Source: Nitrospiria bacterium
GTDB taxonomy: Bacteria; Nitrospirota; UBA9217
Length of the DNA: 40,844 nt
NCBI GenBank assembly: GCA_919901555.1
Contig: CAKKPG010000058.1
Location: 1 to 40,844, forward strand
Direction of reading: 5' to 3'
In this document: piece after piece, positions 30,573 to 37,742 of the stretch
Numbering within the stretch: position 1 is the stretch's first letter
How the letters are laid out: each line of letters starts with the position of its first letter
Translations under genes and position numbers: made by a program
Notes under the pieces: model-generated
What the model was told of the DNA's origin: nothing
Databases searched by the model: none
What the model saw: the letters and a program-made list of their open reading frames with translations, nothing else

Positions 30573-30879
30573 GAGGGAATTTTCAGGAACAAATCAGCGT
30601 TGCTGTCCACTGCACTTCTCCTTAAATTAAATGGACTTCTGCATCCAGACGATGTCCACGTCCCGTCAGAACTTTCTGCTGATCCGCTGAAAGCGGCCGC
30701 ACTCACGGAAACCGTGTTATTCATGGATGGCGAGGCTCGGCTGATTTTTGTCAGGCAGCAGGCCCCTGCCGAAGAGGCTGGATATCATCAAAAAGCCTCG
30801 AGATTGACACGGCCCGTATCCGCTTCTCAAGCGGATACGTATGCTCACCCGCATGGATGACGTCTAGCATGATATTATT
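30573..30879. other. gene-free stretch with a strong hairpin
   Basis: No convincing gene is seen. A plus-strand open frame at 30600-30860 has no family resemblance. CGTATCCGCTT (30815-30825), loop CTC, AAGCGGATACG (30829-30839) is a perfect 11-bp hairpin. It has no T-run on either side, so it is not a standard terminator. It could be an operator, a recombination site or RNA structure. Confidence 0.5.
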
Positions 30880-31158
30880 TTACATTGAATATTCGGTCGT
30901 GCCAACCGGATTTTCAATGTGCCGCCGGTTTATATCGACTGTCATCGTTTGTGCGAACTCAGAGTGCTCTTTTCGGATAAAACAGCCTATTATCACCCGA
31001 TAGACCTCCTCCGCCATCTCAGGATCGAGCCCTGCTGCTGAAGCCTTCGCCTTTACCTTCTCGATCACCTGCTCCACCCTCTTCGGGTCCCGCACGCCCT
31101 TCTCGTCCTTTTTAAGCTTGCCCGCTGTAAAGACCATCTCGGCGCGTTTTGAGAGCAA
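30880..31158 (-). CDS. chorismate mutase-like (AroQ-fold) protein with damaged start
   Basis: Ninety-two codons from a TTG at 31158 match small AroQ-type chorismate mutase proteins: LLSKRAEMVFTAGKLKKDE, then VRDPKRVEQVIEKVKAKA, GLDPEMAEEVYRVIIGCFIRKE. The first helix, which carries an active-site arginine in the family, is missing in this frame. Just upstream, in another frame, is ATG GAT GAA ATT (MDEI), which would join as MDEI-x-DGLLSKRAE if one base were restored. This suggests a single-base frameshift in the start region, or an assembly error. The expected reaction is chorismate to prephenate, but members of this short family may be non-catalytic. Confidence 0.6.
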   Translation of the reverse strand: MLSKRAEMVFTAGKLKKDEKGVRDPKRVEQVIEKVKAKASAAGLDPEMAEEVYRVIIGCFIRKEHSEFAQTMTVDINRRHIENPVGTTEYSM

Positions 31159-31204
31159 TCCGTCATAATTTCATCCATGGTGATTGGCGAAGACAGCAAA
31201 AAAA

Positions 31205-31597
31205 TTATACATCAACCTTAAATCCAAGCTGCACTTCACTCGCGGGCTTCCCTCCCCTGATGCCCCAATTTTCGAGAGGGGGTTCATGAACAATGATCAT
31301 GATGTCATCGCCCTTGATGCCGGGATTCTCTGCAAGGTTCTCCACGATGGAGCGATATAATTCCTTCTTCGCCTCGCTTGAGCGGCCCTTGAACGCCGTG
31401 ATTTCGACCATCGTAACATTCTCCGTCTTTGCCTGTGGCGCTTCGAAGTGTTCAGCATCAAGTTCATGAAGTATTTGAAAACGATCATGCTCAGGTATCT
31501 TGAATGCCCGGACAAGGGCGTTGTGGACTCCGTCAAGTAACGCTTTTTTGTAGTATGCTGATTTTCCAGACCGTATAGTCATTCTTACCAGCGGCAT
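31205..31597 (-). CDS. tautomerase superfamily protein
   Basis: This 130-residue protein begins MPLVRMTIRSGKSAYYKKALLDGVHNALV. After removal of Met, Pro1 would be the catalytic base of the tautomerase superfamily. Its length and the HDRFQILHEL and DIMIIVHEPPLENWGIRGG segments place it near the malonate-semialdehyde decarboxylase/MSAD-like branch rather than the 62-residue 4-oxalocrotonate type. The substrate is unknown. AGGAGG lies 4 bases before the ATG. It is in line with the chorismate mutase-like gene downstream (46-base gap). Confidence 0.88.
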   Translation of the reverse strand: MPLVRMTIRSGKSAYYKKALLDGVHNALVRAFKIPEHDRFQILHELDAEHFEAPQAKTENVTMVEITAFKGRSSEAKKELYRSIVENLAENPGIKGDDIMIIVHEPPLENWGIRGGKPASEVQLGFKVDV

Positions 31598-31633
31598 ATG
31601 TCCTCCTGTATATCCTGCTGCATTATAGACGCT

Positions 31634-31966
31634 TTATAAATACTCCTTCCTCACCGACGACCATGCATCAACCGCCTTGCAGGGAATGCTTCCGGTACGG
31701 GCAGAATGTTTTACGTTCGACGGGATTGCAATCGCCTCGCCTGACTTGAGCGTGATTGATTGCCCCTCATAAGCGAAGGTCAACTCGCCTTCCAGCACCA
31801 GCGTTATCTGCTCCGCTTCGTGCGAGTGCTCCGGGAACTGCGTATTCGGCTCCATCTCGAAGTACGTGAGCATCGTCTTCTCAAGACCTACGGCCCACAT
31901 CTTGGCCCCGGCGACGACAGGTTTGAGAGGTAAATCGTTCTTTCTGTATACTTTGATCTGATGCAT
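31634..31966 (-). CDS. small cupin-domain protein
   Basis: The start is the ATG at 31966 behind GGAGGAGGCGATC, giving 110 residues. The single conserved beta-barrel has the two cupin motifs: motif 1 PEHSHEAEQITLVLEGELTF with two histidines and a glutamate for metal binding, and motif 2 SGEAIAIPSNVKHSART. It could be an oxygenase, an isomerase or a simple ligand-binding cupin. It follows the first methyltransferase gene by 20 bases in the same direction. Confidence 0.87.
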   Translation of the reverse strand: MHQIKVYRKNDLPLKPVVAGAKMWAVGLEKTMLTYFEMEPNTQFPEHSHEAEQITLVLEGELTFAYEGQSITLKSGEAIAIPSNVKHSARTGSIPCKAVDAWSSVRKEYL

Positions 31967-31986
31967 GATCGCCTCCTCCGGTATAT

Positions 31987-32802
31987 TTACTCTTTTGTCC
32001 CCACCGTATACAGCACCCCGGCATCGAGCCAGATGCCCTTGTCGGTCCTTAAAGCCCCGATCTCCTCCAGATGCTCCTTCTTGAATCGCTCCTGGTCCGG
32101 CGGAGAAAGCCGGGCCACCATTCTGCGGAAACCCGCATTCCAGACAATGTCCCACCACTCGTCCGCGCGCTCCAGGTAATAACCTACGTTCTTTTGCTCG
32201 ACGCGGATGTTTGTTAGTCCAGCCTTCTCGAAAAGCTGCCTGCATCCGGTTTCATTTGCAATTCGCTTCCAGGTCTGCGGAGGCATCTGCACGCCATATG
32301 CTTCAAGACGCTTTGCCATCAGGTCCTTGAGCGGGTGAAAATAGTTTTCCTGAAAATTGGATATCATGATCCTGCCGCCGGGTTTTACGGCCGAGACGAT
32401 GTGCGATAGTTGTAAGTCCATGTCCTCGACAAAGAAGATGCCGAATGCGCAGACAGCCACGTCAAAGGTCCCATCGGAAAATCCAAGAGCCTGCATGTCC
32501 CGTTCGAGAAACTCGACATTCCGAATACCGAGCGATGCGGCCTTCTTTCGCGCCTGGTCGAGCATCCCCGGTGACAGGTCAACTGCTGTAATGCGGCCTC
32601 GCGGCAACTTGGGCGCGATCGCGAGTGACGCGTGGCCTGTGCCGCAGGCAACGTCGAGCACCTGCTCGTCCCCGCGCAGTTTGAGAAGACTCGACATATG
32701 TTCGGCGCTTTCGGAAAAAAAACGCAATGCCTTGCCGTCATATCCATTGGATACTGCGTCAAAGGTCTCCTTCAAAATCGTTTTCATTTGCTGATCAGCC
32801 AT
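31987..32802 (-). CDS. class I SAM-dependent methyltransferase (UbiE/COQ5-like)
   Basis: This 271-residue Rossmann methyltransferase has motif I VLDVACGTGHASLAIA near residue 48, the acidic end of strand 2 in TAVDLSPGMLDQAR, motif II at FDVAVCAFGIFFVED near 113 and motif III VKPGGRIMISNF near 140. The layout resembles small-molecule methyltransferases such as UbiE. The C-terminal half, with WWDIVWNAGFRRMV, is probably a substrate cap. The substrate is unknown. GAGGGGG lies upstream of the ATG. A second, unrelated methyltransferase gene lies 39 bases upstream. Confidence 0.88.
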   Translation of the reverse strand: MADQQMKTILKETFDAVSNGYDGKALRFFSESAEHMSSLLKLRGDEQVLDVACGTGHASLAIAPKLPRGRITAVDLSPGMLDQARKKAASLGIRNVEFLERDMQALGFSDGTFDVAVCAFGIFFVEDMDLQLSHIVSAVKPGGRIMISNFQENYFHPLKDLMAKRLEAYGVQMPPQTWKRIANETGCRQLFEKAGLTNIRVEQKNVGYYLERADEWWDIVWNAGFRRMVARLSPPDQERFKKEHLEEIGALRTDKGIWLDAGVLYTVGTKE

Positions 32803-32841
32803 AATAATATTGCCCCCTCATGAGTTGTCTTAACCTTTTTT

Positions 32842-33597
32842 TCAATATGATGCTATTACCAGCATTTCAAAATCATCCGGTGTCAGGGCTTTTTCACGAC
32901 TGAATCGGCCCGGCATACATCCATAGATAGCGACCTCTTTGAAGCCGAGGCTCCTGAGCAGCCAGGTCATTTCCGAGGACGCGTAATAACGCTCATCGCA
33001 TTCAAGCTTCTTCTTGTTTCCGCTGTCGTCAGTAAATTCGAACTGAGACTCCATCCGGAACGTCATGAGGTCGAAACGGCTGCCAATGCTCCGCTCTTCC
33101 GTTGAACCTGCATTGATCAGCTCATCCACCGAATGCTTCAACGGGTACAATGCGCTCAGGGTCGTGAGTATCAGTTTCCCCGGCGTTTTCAGCGCTTTGC
33201 GAACGCCTTTGAGTATTTCGTAGTTCATTTCATCGGTTTCCATGAGAGGAAACGCCCCTTCGCAGATCAGCAGCGCGATGTCGAATTCCGAATCGAAGGC
33301 TAATTCTCTGGCATCTTTGCGGATAAATGATGCTGTCACTCCTGCCTCAGCAGCCTTCTGTCGAGCACTGTTCAGGAGCGCTTCGGACAGGTCCATGCCG
33401 GTAACTGCGTATCCCCGCTTCGCAAGCTCAATGGCGTGACGTCCTGTTCCACAGCCGACGTCCAGTATTTTCGAGGACCGGTCGCCGCCGATCTCCTTTT
33501 CAATAAAGTCAACCTCCTGGATAGTACCCTGCGTGAATGACTCACGGTCATAGCCCTCTGCATAATTCTCGAATAGCTCTTCGTACCATTGTTTCAT
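32842..33597 (-). CDS. class I SAM-dependent methyltransferase
   Basis: This 251-residue methyltransferase has motif I ILDVGCGTGRHAIELAKRGY near residue 43, then VTGMDLSEALLNSARQKA, FDIALLICEGAFPLME and LKTPGKLILTTLSALYPL. It is a different subfamily from the downstream methyltransferase; the LICEGAFPLMETDE acceptor loop is typical of small-molecule MTases. Its start codon overlaps the end of the PhzF-like gene by 4 bases, so the two are translationally coupled. Confidence 0.88.
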   Translation of the reverse strand: MKQWYEELFENYAEGYDRESFTQGTIQEVDFIEKEIGGDRSSKILDVGCGTGRHAIELAKRGYAVTGMDLSEALLNSARQKAAEAGVTASFIRKDARELAFDSEFDIALLICEGAFPLMETDEMNYEILKGVRKALKTPGKLILTTLSALYPLKHSVDELINAGSTEERSIGSRFDLMTFRMESQFEFTDDSGNKKKLECDERYYASSEMTWLLRSLGFKEVAIYGCMPGRFSREKALTPDDFEMLVIASY

Positions 33598-34469
33598 AAT
33601 AGCTCTCCCTTCGCTACAGTCACTGATTTCCCGCCGACTTCAACGTTAATACGACCGCTCCGCTCCGCCGCCCTCAGATACAGCAGCGACGGCCTGCCTA
33701 TCTCATACCCTTGCTCGCTCCGGATGTCTATTTCCGTCTTTCCAAAGTAGCGGTGCTTCACCAGATACCCTGCAAGACACCCGTTCCCGCTTCCTGTCGC
33801 GGGGTCCTCGGGAATACCGAAAACATCCGCGAACATTCGCACGCTGACGTCGTTCTGCTTCTCGTGCGGTTCCGGGCAGAAGATCATGACCGGCTTGGCC
33901 CAGGTGTTTTTTATTAACTCGAAGTATCTCTCCCTGTTTACCCGTGCCCGTTTTAGCGATTCCAGCTTCTTGAGTGGTACGATGATATGCGGCAAACCGG
34001 TCGTGACCTCTTCGATCGGGAAACGAGGGTCCATATCATTCACTTCCAGGCCCAACACTGGCGCCAGCATTTCTGCGCTGAATTGCTTTCCGAATGTCGG
34101 CTCTATCTGTTTCATCCAGGCGATGCCGTCGTTGTTGAAGGTTACTTGAATCTGGCCGATTTTGAGATTCAGTATAACCTTCCCTGTGATATCGGGTGCG
34201 ATCTCATTCCGGATGATATGCGCTGTCCCGAGCGTCGGATGACCCGCAAAAGGCACTTCCTCTCCCGGTGTGAAGATGCGGACGTCATAACCCCCGTCGC
34301 GCGGCGTTTCGGCCATGATAAACGTCGTTTCCGAGAAATTCATCTCCCGGGCGATCCACTGCATCTCAGTATCCGAAATCGACTGCCCACTACGAACTAC
34401 CGCAAGCTGATTACCCGCATATTTCCTTTCGGCAAAGACATCGACAATATAAAAAGGCCATCGGCTCAT
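33594..34469 (-). CDS. PhzF family isomerase/epimerase
   Basis: This 291-residue two-lobed protein of the PhzF/diaminopimelate-epimerase fold opens FYIVDVFAERKYAGNQLAVV. The catalytic glutamate of PhzF is in REMNFSETTFIM near residue 47. The pseudo-repeated fold is visible in VPFAGHPTLGTAHI and VFGIPEDPATGSGNGCLAGYLV, which bind the substrate carboxylate. PhzF itself isomerises dihydro-3-hydroxyanthranilate in phenazine synthesis, but no other phenazine gene is here, so the substrate is unknown. It overlaps both neighbours by 4 bases. Confidence 0.9.
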   Translation of the reverse strand: MSRWPFYIVDVFAERKYAGNQLAVVRSGQSISDTEMQWIAREMNFSETTFIMAETPRDGGYDVRIFTPGEEVPFAGHPTLGTAHIIRNEIAPDITGKVILNLKIGQIQVTFNNDGIAWMKQIEPTFGKQFSAEMLAPVLGLEVNDMDPRFPIEEVTTGLPHIIVPLKKLESLKRARVNRERYFELIKNTWAKPVMIFCPEPHEKQNDVSVRMFADVFGIPEDPATGSGNGCLAGYLVKHRYFGKTEIDIRSEQGYEIGRPSLLYLRAAERSGRINVEVGGKSVTVAKGELL

Positions 34470-34714
34470 TTCGTCCCCGCTTTCATCGAATCACCCATCC
34501 TTCTCGCCAGCACCATCTTCATATCCATTGCTTCTTTTCGCTGCTTTTTCCACTTGAGTTTGCGCGTGAGGCTTCCGGTTCCGCAGCCCAGGTCCAGAAC
34601 ATTATCATTACGCCTGATGCCGAGCAGGCCGATAAGCTTCTCGGCGGCGGATTTCTGGATGAGTGAGTCCCGCTCGTATCGCGCTGATATTTCCGTGAAG
34701 TCCGTTGCTTTCAT
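34466..34714 (-). pseudogene. internally deleted SAM methyltransferase remnant
   Basis: Eighty-two codons begin like a methyltransferase: MKATDFTEISARYERDSLIQ, then GIRRNDNVLDLGCGTGSLTRKL, which is complete SAM motif I. They then jump to a basic tail KWKKQRKEAMDMKMVLARRMGDSMKAGTK. Everything that binds the rest of SAM and the acceptor is missing. The frame is open and coupled to PhzF by a 4-base overlap, so it may still be translated as a coupling peptide. It is most simply an internal deletion. Confidence 0.65.
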
Positions 34715-34724
34715 GCCCCCTCCA

Positions 34725-34759
34725 AATCGTCAATCCAAAATCCACAATCGGCAATCGTC
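34725..34759. repeat. five heptamer direct repeats AATCNNN
   Basis: Five consecutive 7-base units read AATCGTC, AATCCAA, AATCCAC, AATCGGC, AATCGTC. They fill the gap between the EamA stop and the methyltransferase remnant. This is a typical intergenic heptamer array. Confidence 0.6.
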
Positions 34760-35644
34760 TCACGTCCTCTGCCCAAAAGCCACCAGCACCACGCCCACGA
34801 TGATGATCGCCATTGCAATGACGCCGATCATCGTGATCCGCTCACCGGCGAATGCGATGCCCAGGGTCACGGCGATCACGGGATTCACATAGGCGTAGCT
34901 CGTTGCGAGCGCAGGCCGCACGCGGCTGAGAAGATACGTATAGGCCGTGAACCCCACGAGGGACCCGAATATCCCGAGATACAGGACCGCGGTGACGGAT
35001 CTCCACGAGGGCATTGCCGCGATCCTTTCCCCGGCAACTAAACTCACGAACAGGACCACCGCACCGCCCATGATCATCTGGGCGGCTCCGGCCATCATGC
35101 CCTTGGGAAGCTTCATGTGCTGGCTCCAGGCCGAACCGAAGGCCCAGGACATGGCCGCAAGCAATAGCAGAGTTGCGCCGAGCGGGCTGGCCCGGAGGTC
35201 CCCCTCGAAATTAAGGACAACGATCCCCACAAGGCCAATAAGGAGTCCGGCCCATTCAAGCCTGTTCGGCCACCTCTTCCAGATACCGGCGAACAGCACG
35301 GTCCAAAGCGGTGTGGTCGCGATAACCAGGGCCGCAAGACCGGAGTCGACCCACTGCTCCGCATAGGCCACGCCCGCGCTGCCCCCGAGCATCAAAAACG
35401 TCCCTATGACAGCGGACCGCAACCATTCACCCCTGCCGGGTTTAGGCGCTCCCCGCAGCCGCAAATAGGCGTAGAAACCGGTCCCGAACAGGAAAAACCG
35501 TATTCCCATCATGAAGAGCGGGGACAGCTCCGTTAAAGCGATTTTGATCGCCAGATACGTGGAACCCCACGAGAGATACACTGCGAGCAGCGCGATTATG
35601 ACGCGGGACCTGCTGATATCTTTAACAACACCCGAATCGTTCAC
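34760..35644 (-). CDS. EamA/DMT family exporter (YedA-like)
   Basis: I use the GTG at 35644 (294 residues) because AAAGGA lies 9 bases before it; the TTG at 35668 has no site. Ten membrane helices are arranged as two EamA repeats: the first opens AVYLSWGSTYLAIKIAL near residue 20, the second with SWAFGSAWSQHMKLP near 160. SPLFMMGIRFFLFG and TSYAYVNPVIAVTLG are the paired conserved helices. Members export amino acids, metabolites or drugs; the closest pattern is YedA-type. Upstream lies a promoter, a 35-codon leader frame with clustered Phe codons and a strong terminator, so expression is probably controlled by attenuation. Confidence 0.88.
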   Translation of the reverse strand: MNDSGVVKDISRSRVIIALLAVYLSWGSTYLAIKIALTELSPLFMMGIRFFLFGTGFYAYLRLRGAPKPGRGEWLRSAVIGTFLMLGGSAGVAYAEQWVDSGLAALVIATTPLWTVLFAGIWKRWPNRLEWAGLLIGLVGIVVLNFEGDLRASPLGATLLLLAAMSWAFGSAWSQHMKLPKGMMAGAAQMIMGGAVVLFVSLVAGERIAAMPSWRSVTAVLYLGIFGSLVGFTAYTYLLSRVRPALATSYAYVNPVIAVTLGIAFAGERITMIGVIAMAIIIVGVVLVAFGQRT

Positions 35645-35704
35645 CTGTGCGGTTCCTTTCTGAAACAAATCTGTTTTGCGGTAGTAGCGAAGTGCAAAAC
35701 AAAA

Positions 35705-35736
35705 AAGGCCGCGGAACTTATTCGTTCCGTGGCCTT
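35705..35736 (-). terminator. leader terminator (attenuator) upstream of the EamA gene
   Basis: On the minus strand AAGGCCACGGAAC pairs with GTTCCGCGGCCTT around a GAATAA loop, with a single mismatch, and runs into TTTTTTG and TTTTG. This is a classic intrinsic terminator placed between the promoter at 35871-35899 and the start codon at 35644, so it would act as an attenuator. A GCCGTGGC segment in the leader could pair with its left arm. Confidence 0.8.
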
Positions 35737-35755
35737 ATGGGTCGATTTCTATTAG

Positions 35756-35863
35756 CTACATTCTGAAACTGAAAAAGCTAATACCATCCCCCTCAGCCAC
35801 GGCAATAAGCTGCCATGCTGCCCTCAGAACGCGCTTCATGGTGAGGAGGTCATGCAGAATCAT
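35756..35863 (-). CDS. putative leader peptide with clustered Phe codons
   Basis: An ATG immediately downstream of the promoter opens a 35-codon frame ending ISFFSFRM-stop about 20 bases before the terminator hairpin. Three of the last seven codons are Phe (TTT TTC, Ser, TTC), as in amino-acid leader peptides. No Shine-Dalgarno site is visible; the predicted transcript start is so close to the ATG that translation would be leaderless, or start at the internal ATG (MKRVLRAAW). A structured riboswitch rather than a peptide cannot be excluded. Confidence 0.4.
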   Translation of the reverse strand: MILHDLLTMKRVLRAAWQLIAVAEGDGISFFSFRM

Positions 35864-35870
35864 GGGTTAA

Positions 35871-35899
35871 AATATAGGTGAACTTTCTTTTCTTGTCAA
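35871..35899 (-). promoter_or_regulatory. strong sigma70 promoter of the EamA leader transcript
   Basis: On the minus strand TTGACA (35894-35899), 17 bases, TATATT (35871-35876). This is nearly consensus. The expected start is around 35864, giving a leader of about 160 bases before the terminator. Confidence 0.8.
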
Positions 35900-35934
35900 G
35901 AAAAACTTTTTGGTATAGGAACCACATCCTCACA

Positions 35935-36055
35935 TCGGGAGCACGAATGCCACGAATAGGCGAATTTCACGAGGTGTAAACGAACTGTTTTTATTCGTGC
36001 CATTCGATACATTCGTGCAATTCGTGTTCTGGCGTTTCGACTTCCGGTTTATCCG
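35935..36055. repeat. repeat-like intergenic phrases
   Basis: Near-copies of CACGAATNCCACGAATAGGCGAATTTCACGAG and TTCGTGCNATTCGATACATTCGTGCAATTCGTG occur on the two sides of this gap, roughly inverted. This is the low-complexity intergenic pattern often scattered through environmental genomes. No gene is seen here. Confidence 0.45.
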
Positions 36056-36062
36056 GCCCAGG

Positions 36063-36242
36063 CTATTTCAACCCGCACTTCTTCCAGAAGACCAGCCCCG
36101 GACAGATGCCCGTTATCCCGGCAAAAAGCGTGAAGCCCACCGGCACATACAACACCCACGATGCCTTGTCGAACCCCGTATGCCAGATTCCCGTACTGAC
36201 GACTGCGGCAAACGTAAAAAACACCATTCTTTGAGCGCTCAT
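36063..36242 (-). CDS. small DUF2892-like two-helix membrane protein
   Basis: The 59-residue protein starts at the ATG at 36242 behind AAAGGAGAACAAGTC. It has two membrane segments (about 7-22 and 28-47) and ends GITGICPGLVFWKKCGLK. The G-x-CP motif after the second helix resembles the DUF2892/YgaP membrane domain (FTGFCP). Such domains occur with rhodanese or sulfur-handling proteins; here it is free-standing, so its role is unknown. Confidence 0.65.
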   Translation of the reverse strand: MSAQRMVFFTFAAVVSTGIWHTGFDKASWVLYVPVGFTLFAGITGICPGLVFWKKCGLK

Positions 36243-36379
36243 GACTTGTTCTCCTTTTGAAATAGAATGAAACGCCTTTACTGTCATTAGTGGGGCGGAC
36301 GGAAAATTTGTGACCGTTACGGGATGGGCGCTTACGCCCATAACATCGAAAAAAGATTCTCGATCTTTAATTCAATGCA

Positions 36380-36520
36380 CAAAAGCAGGAAAATTTAGCG
36401 CAGAGTCGCCAAGCCCGCAAAGAAAAACAAAAGTTCTGAGCTATAAAAAAACTTTGCGCTCGGCGCCTGTCCTCGAATGATTCAATCGGGGACGCCTTTG
36501 CGTGAGACGTCTTTGATTTC
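36380..36520. repeat. degenerate intergenic repeat phrases
   Basis: Between the DUF2892-like gene and the AraC gene are phrases such as AGCGCAGAGTCGCCAAGCCCGCAAAG and, inverted, CTTTGCGCTCGGCGCC and CCTTTGCGTGAGACG. These are weakened copies of a common 'cGCAGAGncGCnAAG' repeat. No gene is seen in 36243-36526. Confidence 0.4.
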
Positions 36521-36526
36521 GTGTTG

Positions 36527-37621
36527 TTATTTCTGCCCCGAAGGGGCCATGTCTGCCGGGCCTGTCTGCGTACACGCACAGGCAGGCGAAGTCCCGAAAG
36601 AACCCTGATTAAAAACATCCCCGCTTCTGAATTCGCCGGGAGCAATGCCTGTCCATTTCTTGAATGCCCTGTGAAAAGCGCTTGTTTCAGAAAAACCGAG
36701 AATATATGCAATCTCACCTATCGAGGCGTTTTTCTCTTTCAAGTACTTTACAGCCATATTTTTGCGTATTTCATTTACCAGCTTGGTGTATGAAGCTCCT
36801 TCGCTTCTCAGATATATCTGCAGGCTTCGCACACTCATGGCCAGCTTCTTAGCAACTGAATGGATTGACGGTAAATCTCCCTTCATTTCTTTCAGGATTA
36901 TACCCGTTACTTTTTTAGCATAAGTCTCGTTGCTTGCAGATGCATTGAGGGTTTCCTGAGCCTTTTTCTCGAACAACGATATTAACTCTTTGTTCGGCTC
37001 GATAATCGGCAGATCCAATGACCGGCGTTCAAATACCAAGGCATTCGTTGATTTATCGAACAAGACCGGACACTCAAAAATTCTCCGATATTCAGATGTG
37101 TCCTCTGGTTTAGGATGCGTAAAATGAACCTCGTGTAAGACAATCCTTTTACCAGTCAATAATTTTATATAGGAAAGCGTCCCTGCGATCCTGAAATCGG
37201 AGAATTGCCTGTTATTTGCCAATGCAGTATCTATGGTCGTGTTACTGAGCACGACAAAGCCGTTTTCCATTTTAACATCGGTAATGCCGGTGTCATCAAC
37301 GGTTTTCTCATATTGACGATATTTTTCAGTCGCTTCACCCAGCGTACTGCAGTTCATCAAAATATATCCCAAAATGCTTGAAAAGCCCTTTGACAACATC
37401 TCTCCCTGGCAAAGACCGATGTTTTCATTGTTCGTTAATCTAACAGCCGCTTGCACAATCCGATCAACCTCAGCGCCCGTCAATCTATTATCAGGCGATT
37501 CAAGAACGCAAGGGTTGATATTGGCCGACTTCAGGGCTTCCTTCTTATTAACTCCATGAGCTTCAAAGGCATTAAGGAATTCCGAGATTTTAGTAACCGA
37601 CATCGTTAATACGCTTTTCAT
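36527..37621 (-). CDS. AraC family transcriptional regulator (OruR/ArgR-like N-domain)
   Basis: I use the ATG at 37621 (364 residues); a further ATG 18 bases downstream is also possible. The N-terminal 200 residues match the arabinose-binding-type AraC N-domain found in OruR-like regulators: RLTGAEVDRIVQAAVRLTNNENIGL and LGYILMNCSTLGEATEKYRQY. The C-terminal double helix-turn-helix is intact: LPSIHSVAKKLAMSVRSLQIYLRSEG and IGEIAYILGFSETSAFHRAFKKWTGIAPGEFR. The final 30 residues after GEFR are encoded by an imperfect palindrome and are not part of the domain. It is divergent from the SDR gene, its likely target. Both are AT-rich compared with the bulk of the window. Confidence 0.9.
   Translation of the reverse strand: MKSVLTMSVTKISEFLNAFEAHGVNKKEALKSANINPCVLESPDNRLTGAEVDRIVQAAVRLTNNENIGLCQGEMLSKGFSSILGYILMNCSTLGEATEKYRQYEKTVDDTGITDVKMENGFVVLSNTTIDTALANNRQFSDFRIAGTLSYIKLLTGKRIVLHEVHFTHPKPEDTSEYRRIFECPVLFDKSTNALVFERRSLDLPIIEPNKELISLFEKKAQETLNASASNETYAKKVTGIILKEMKGDLPSIHSVAKKLAMSVRSLQIYLRSEGASYTKLVNEIRKNMAVKYLKEKNASIGEIAYILGFSETSAFHRAFKKWTGIAPGEFRSGDVFNQGSFGTSPACACTQTGPADMAPSGQK
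36555..36590. repeat. imperfect palindrome within the 3' end of the AraC gene
   Basis: GCCGGGCCTGTCTGCGTACACGCACAGGCAGGC contains GCCTGTCTGCG pairing imperfectly with CGCACAGGCAGGC. It encodes part of the extra C-terminal tail of the regulator, so a repeat has extended the gene. Confidence 0.45.
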
Positions 37622-37691
37622 GAAATACAGCCTATTGAGAATTGCGCGAAATGTCAATACTTTTTCGTCCATGATCATTGATCCGAATGTG

Positions 37692-37720
37692 TTTACAGTG
37701 TATTGTGCAGATTATTATAT
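37692..37720 (+). promoter_or_regulatory. candidate promoter of the SDR gene
   Basis: TTTACA (37692-37697), 17 bases, TTATAT (37715-37720). It lies 23 bases before the SDR start codon, in the intergenic region shared with the divergent AraC gene, where an AraC-type activator would bind. Confidence 0.45.
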
Positions 37721-37742
37721 ATTGGGGAGGGGAAAAAAGCAT

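Noticed and set aside
30600-30860. Plus-strand open frame of 86 codons
   Set aside because: No family resemblance or ribosome site; it runs through a perfect hairpin.
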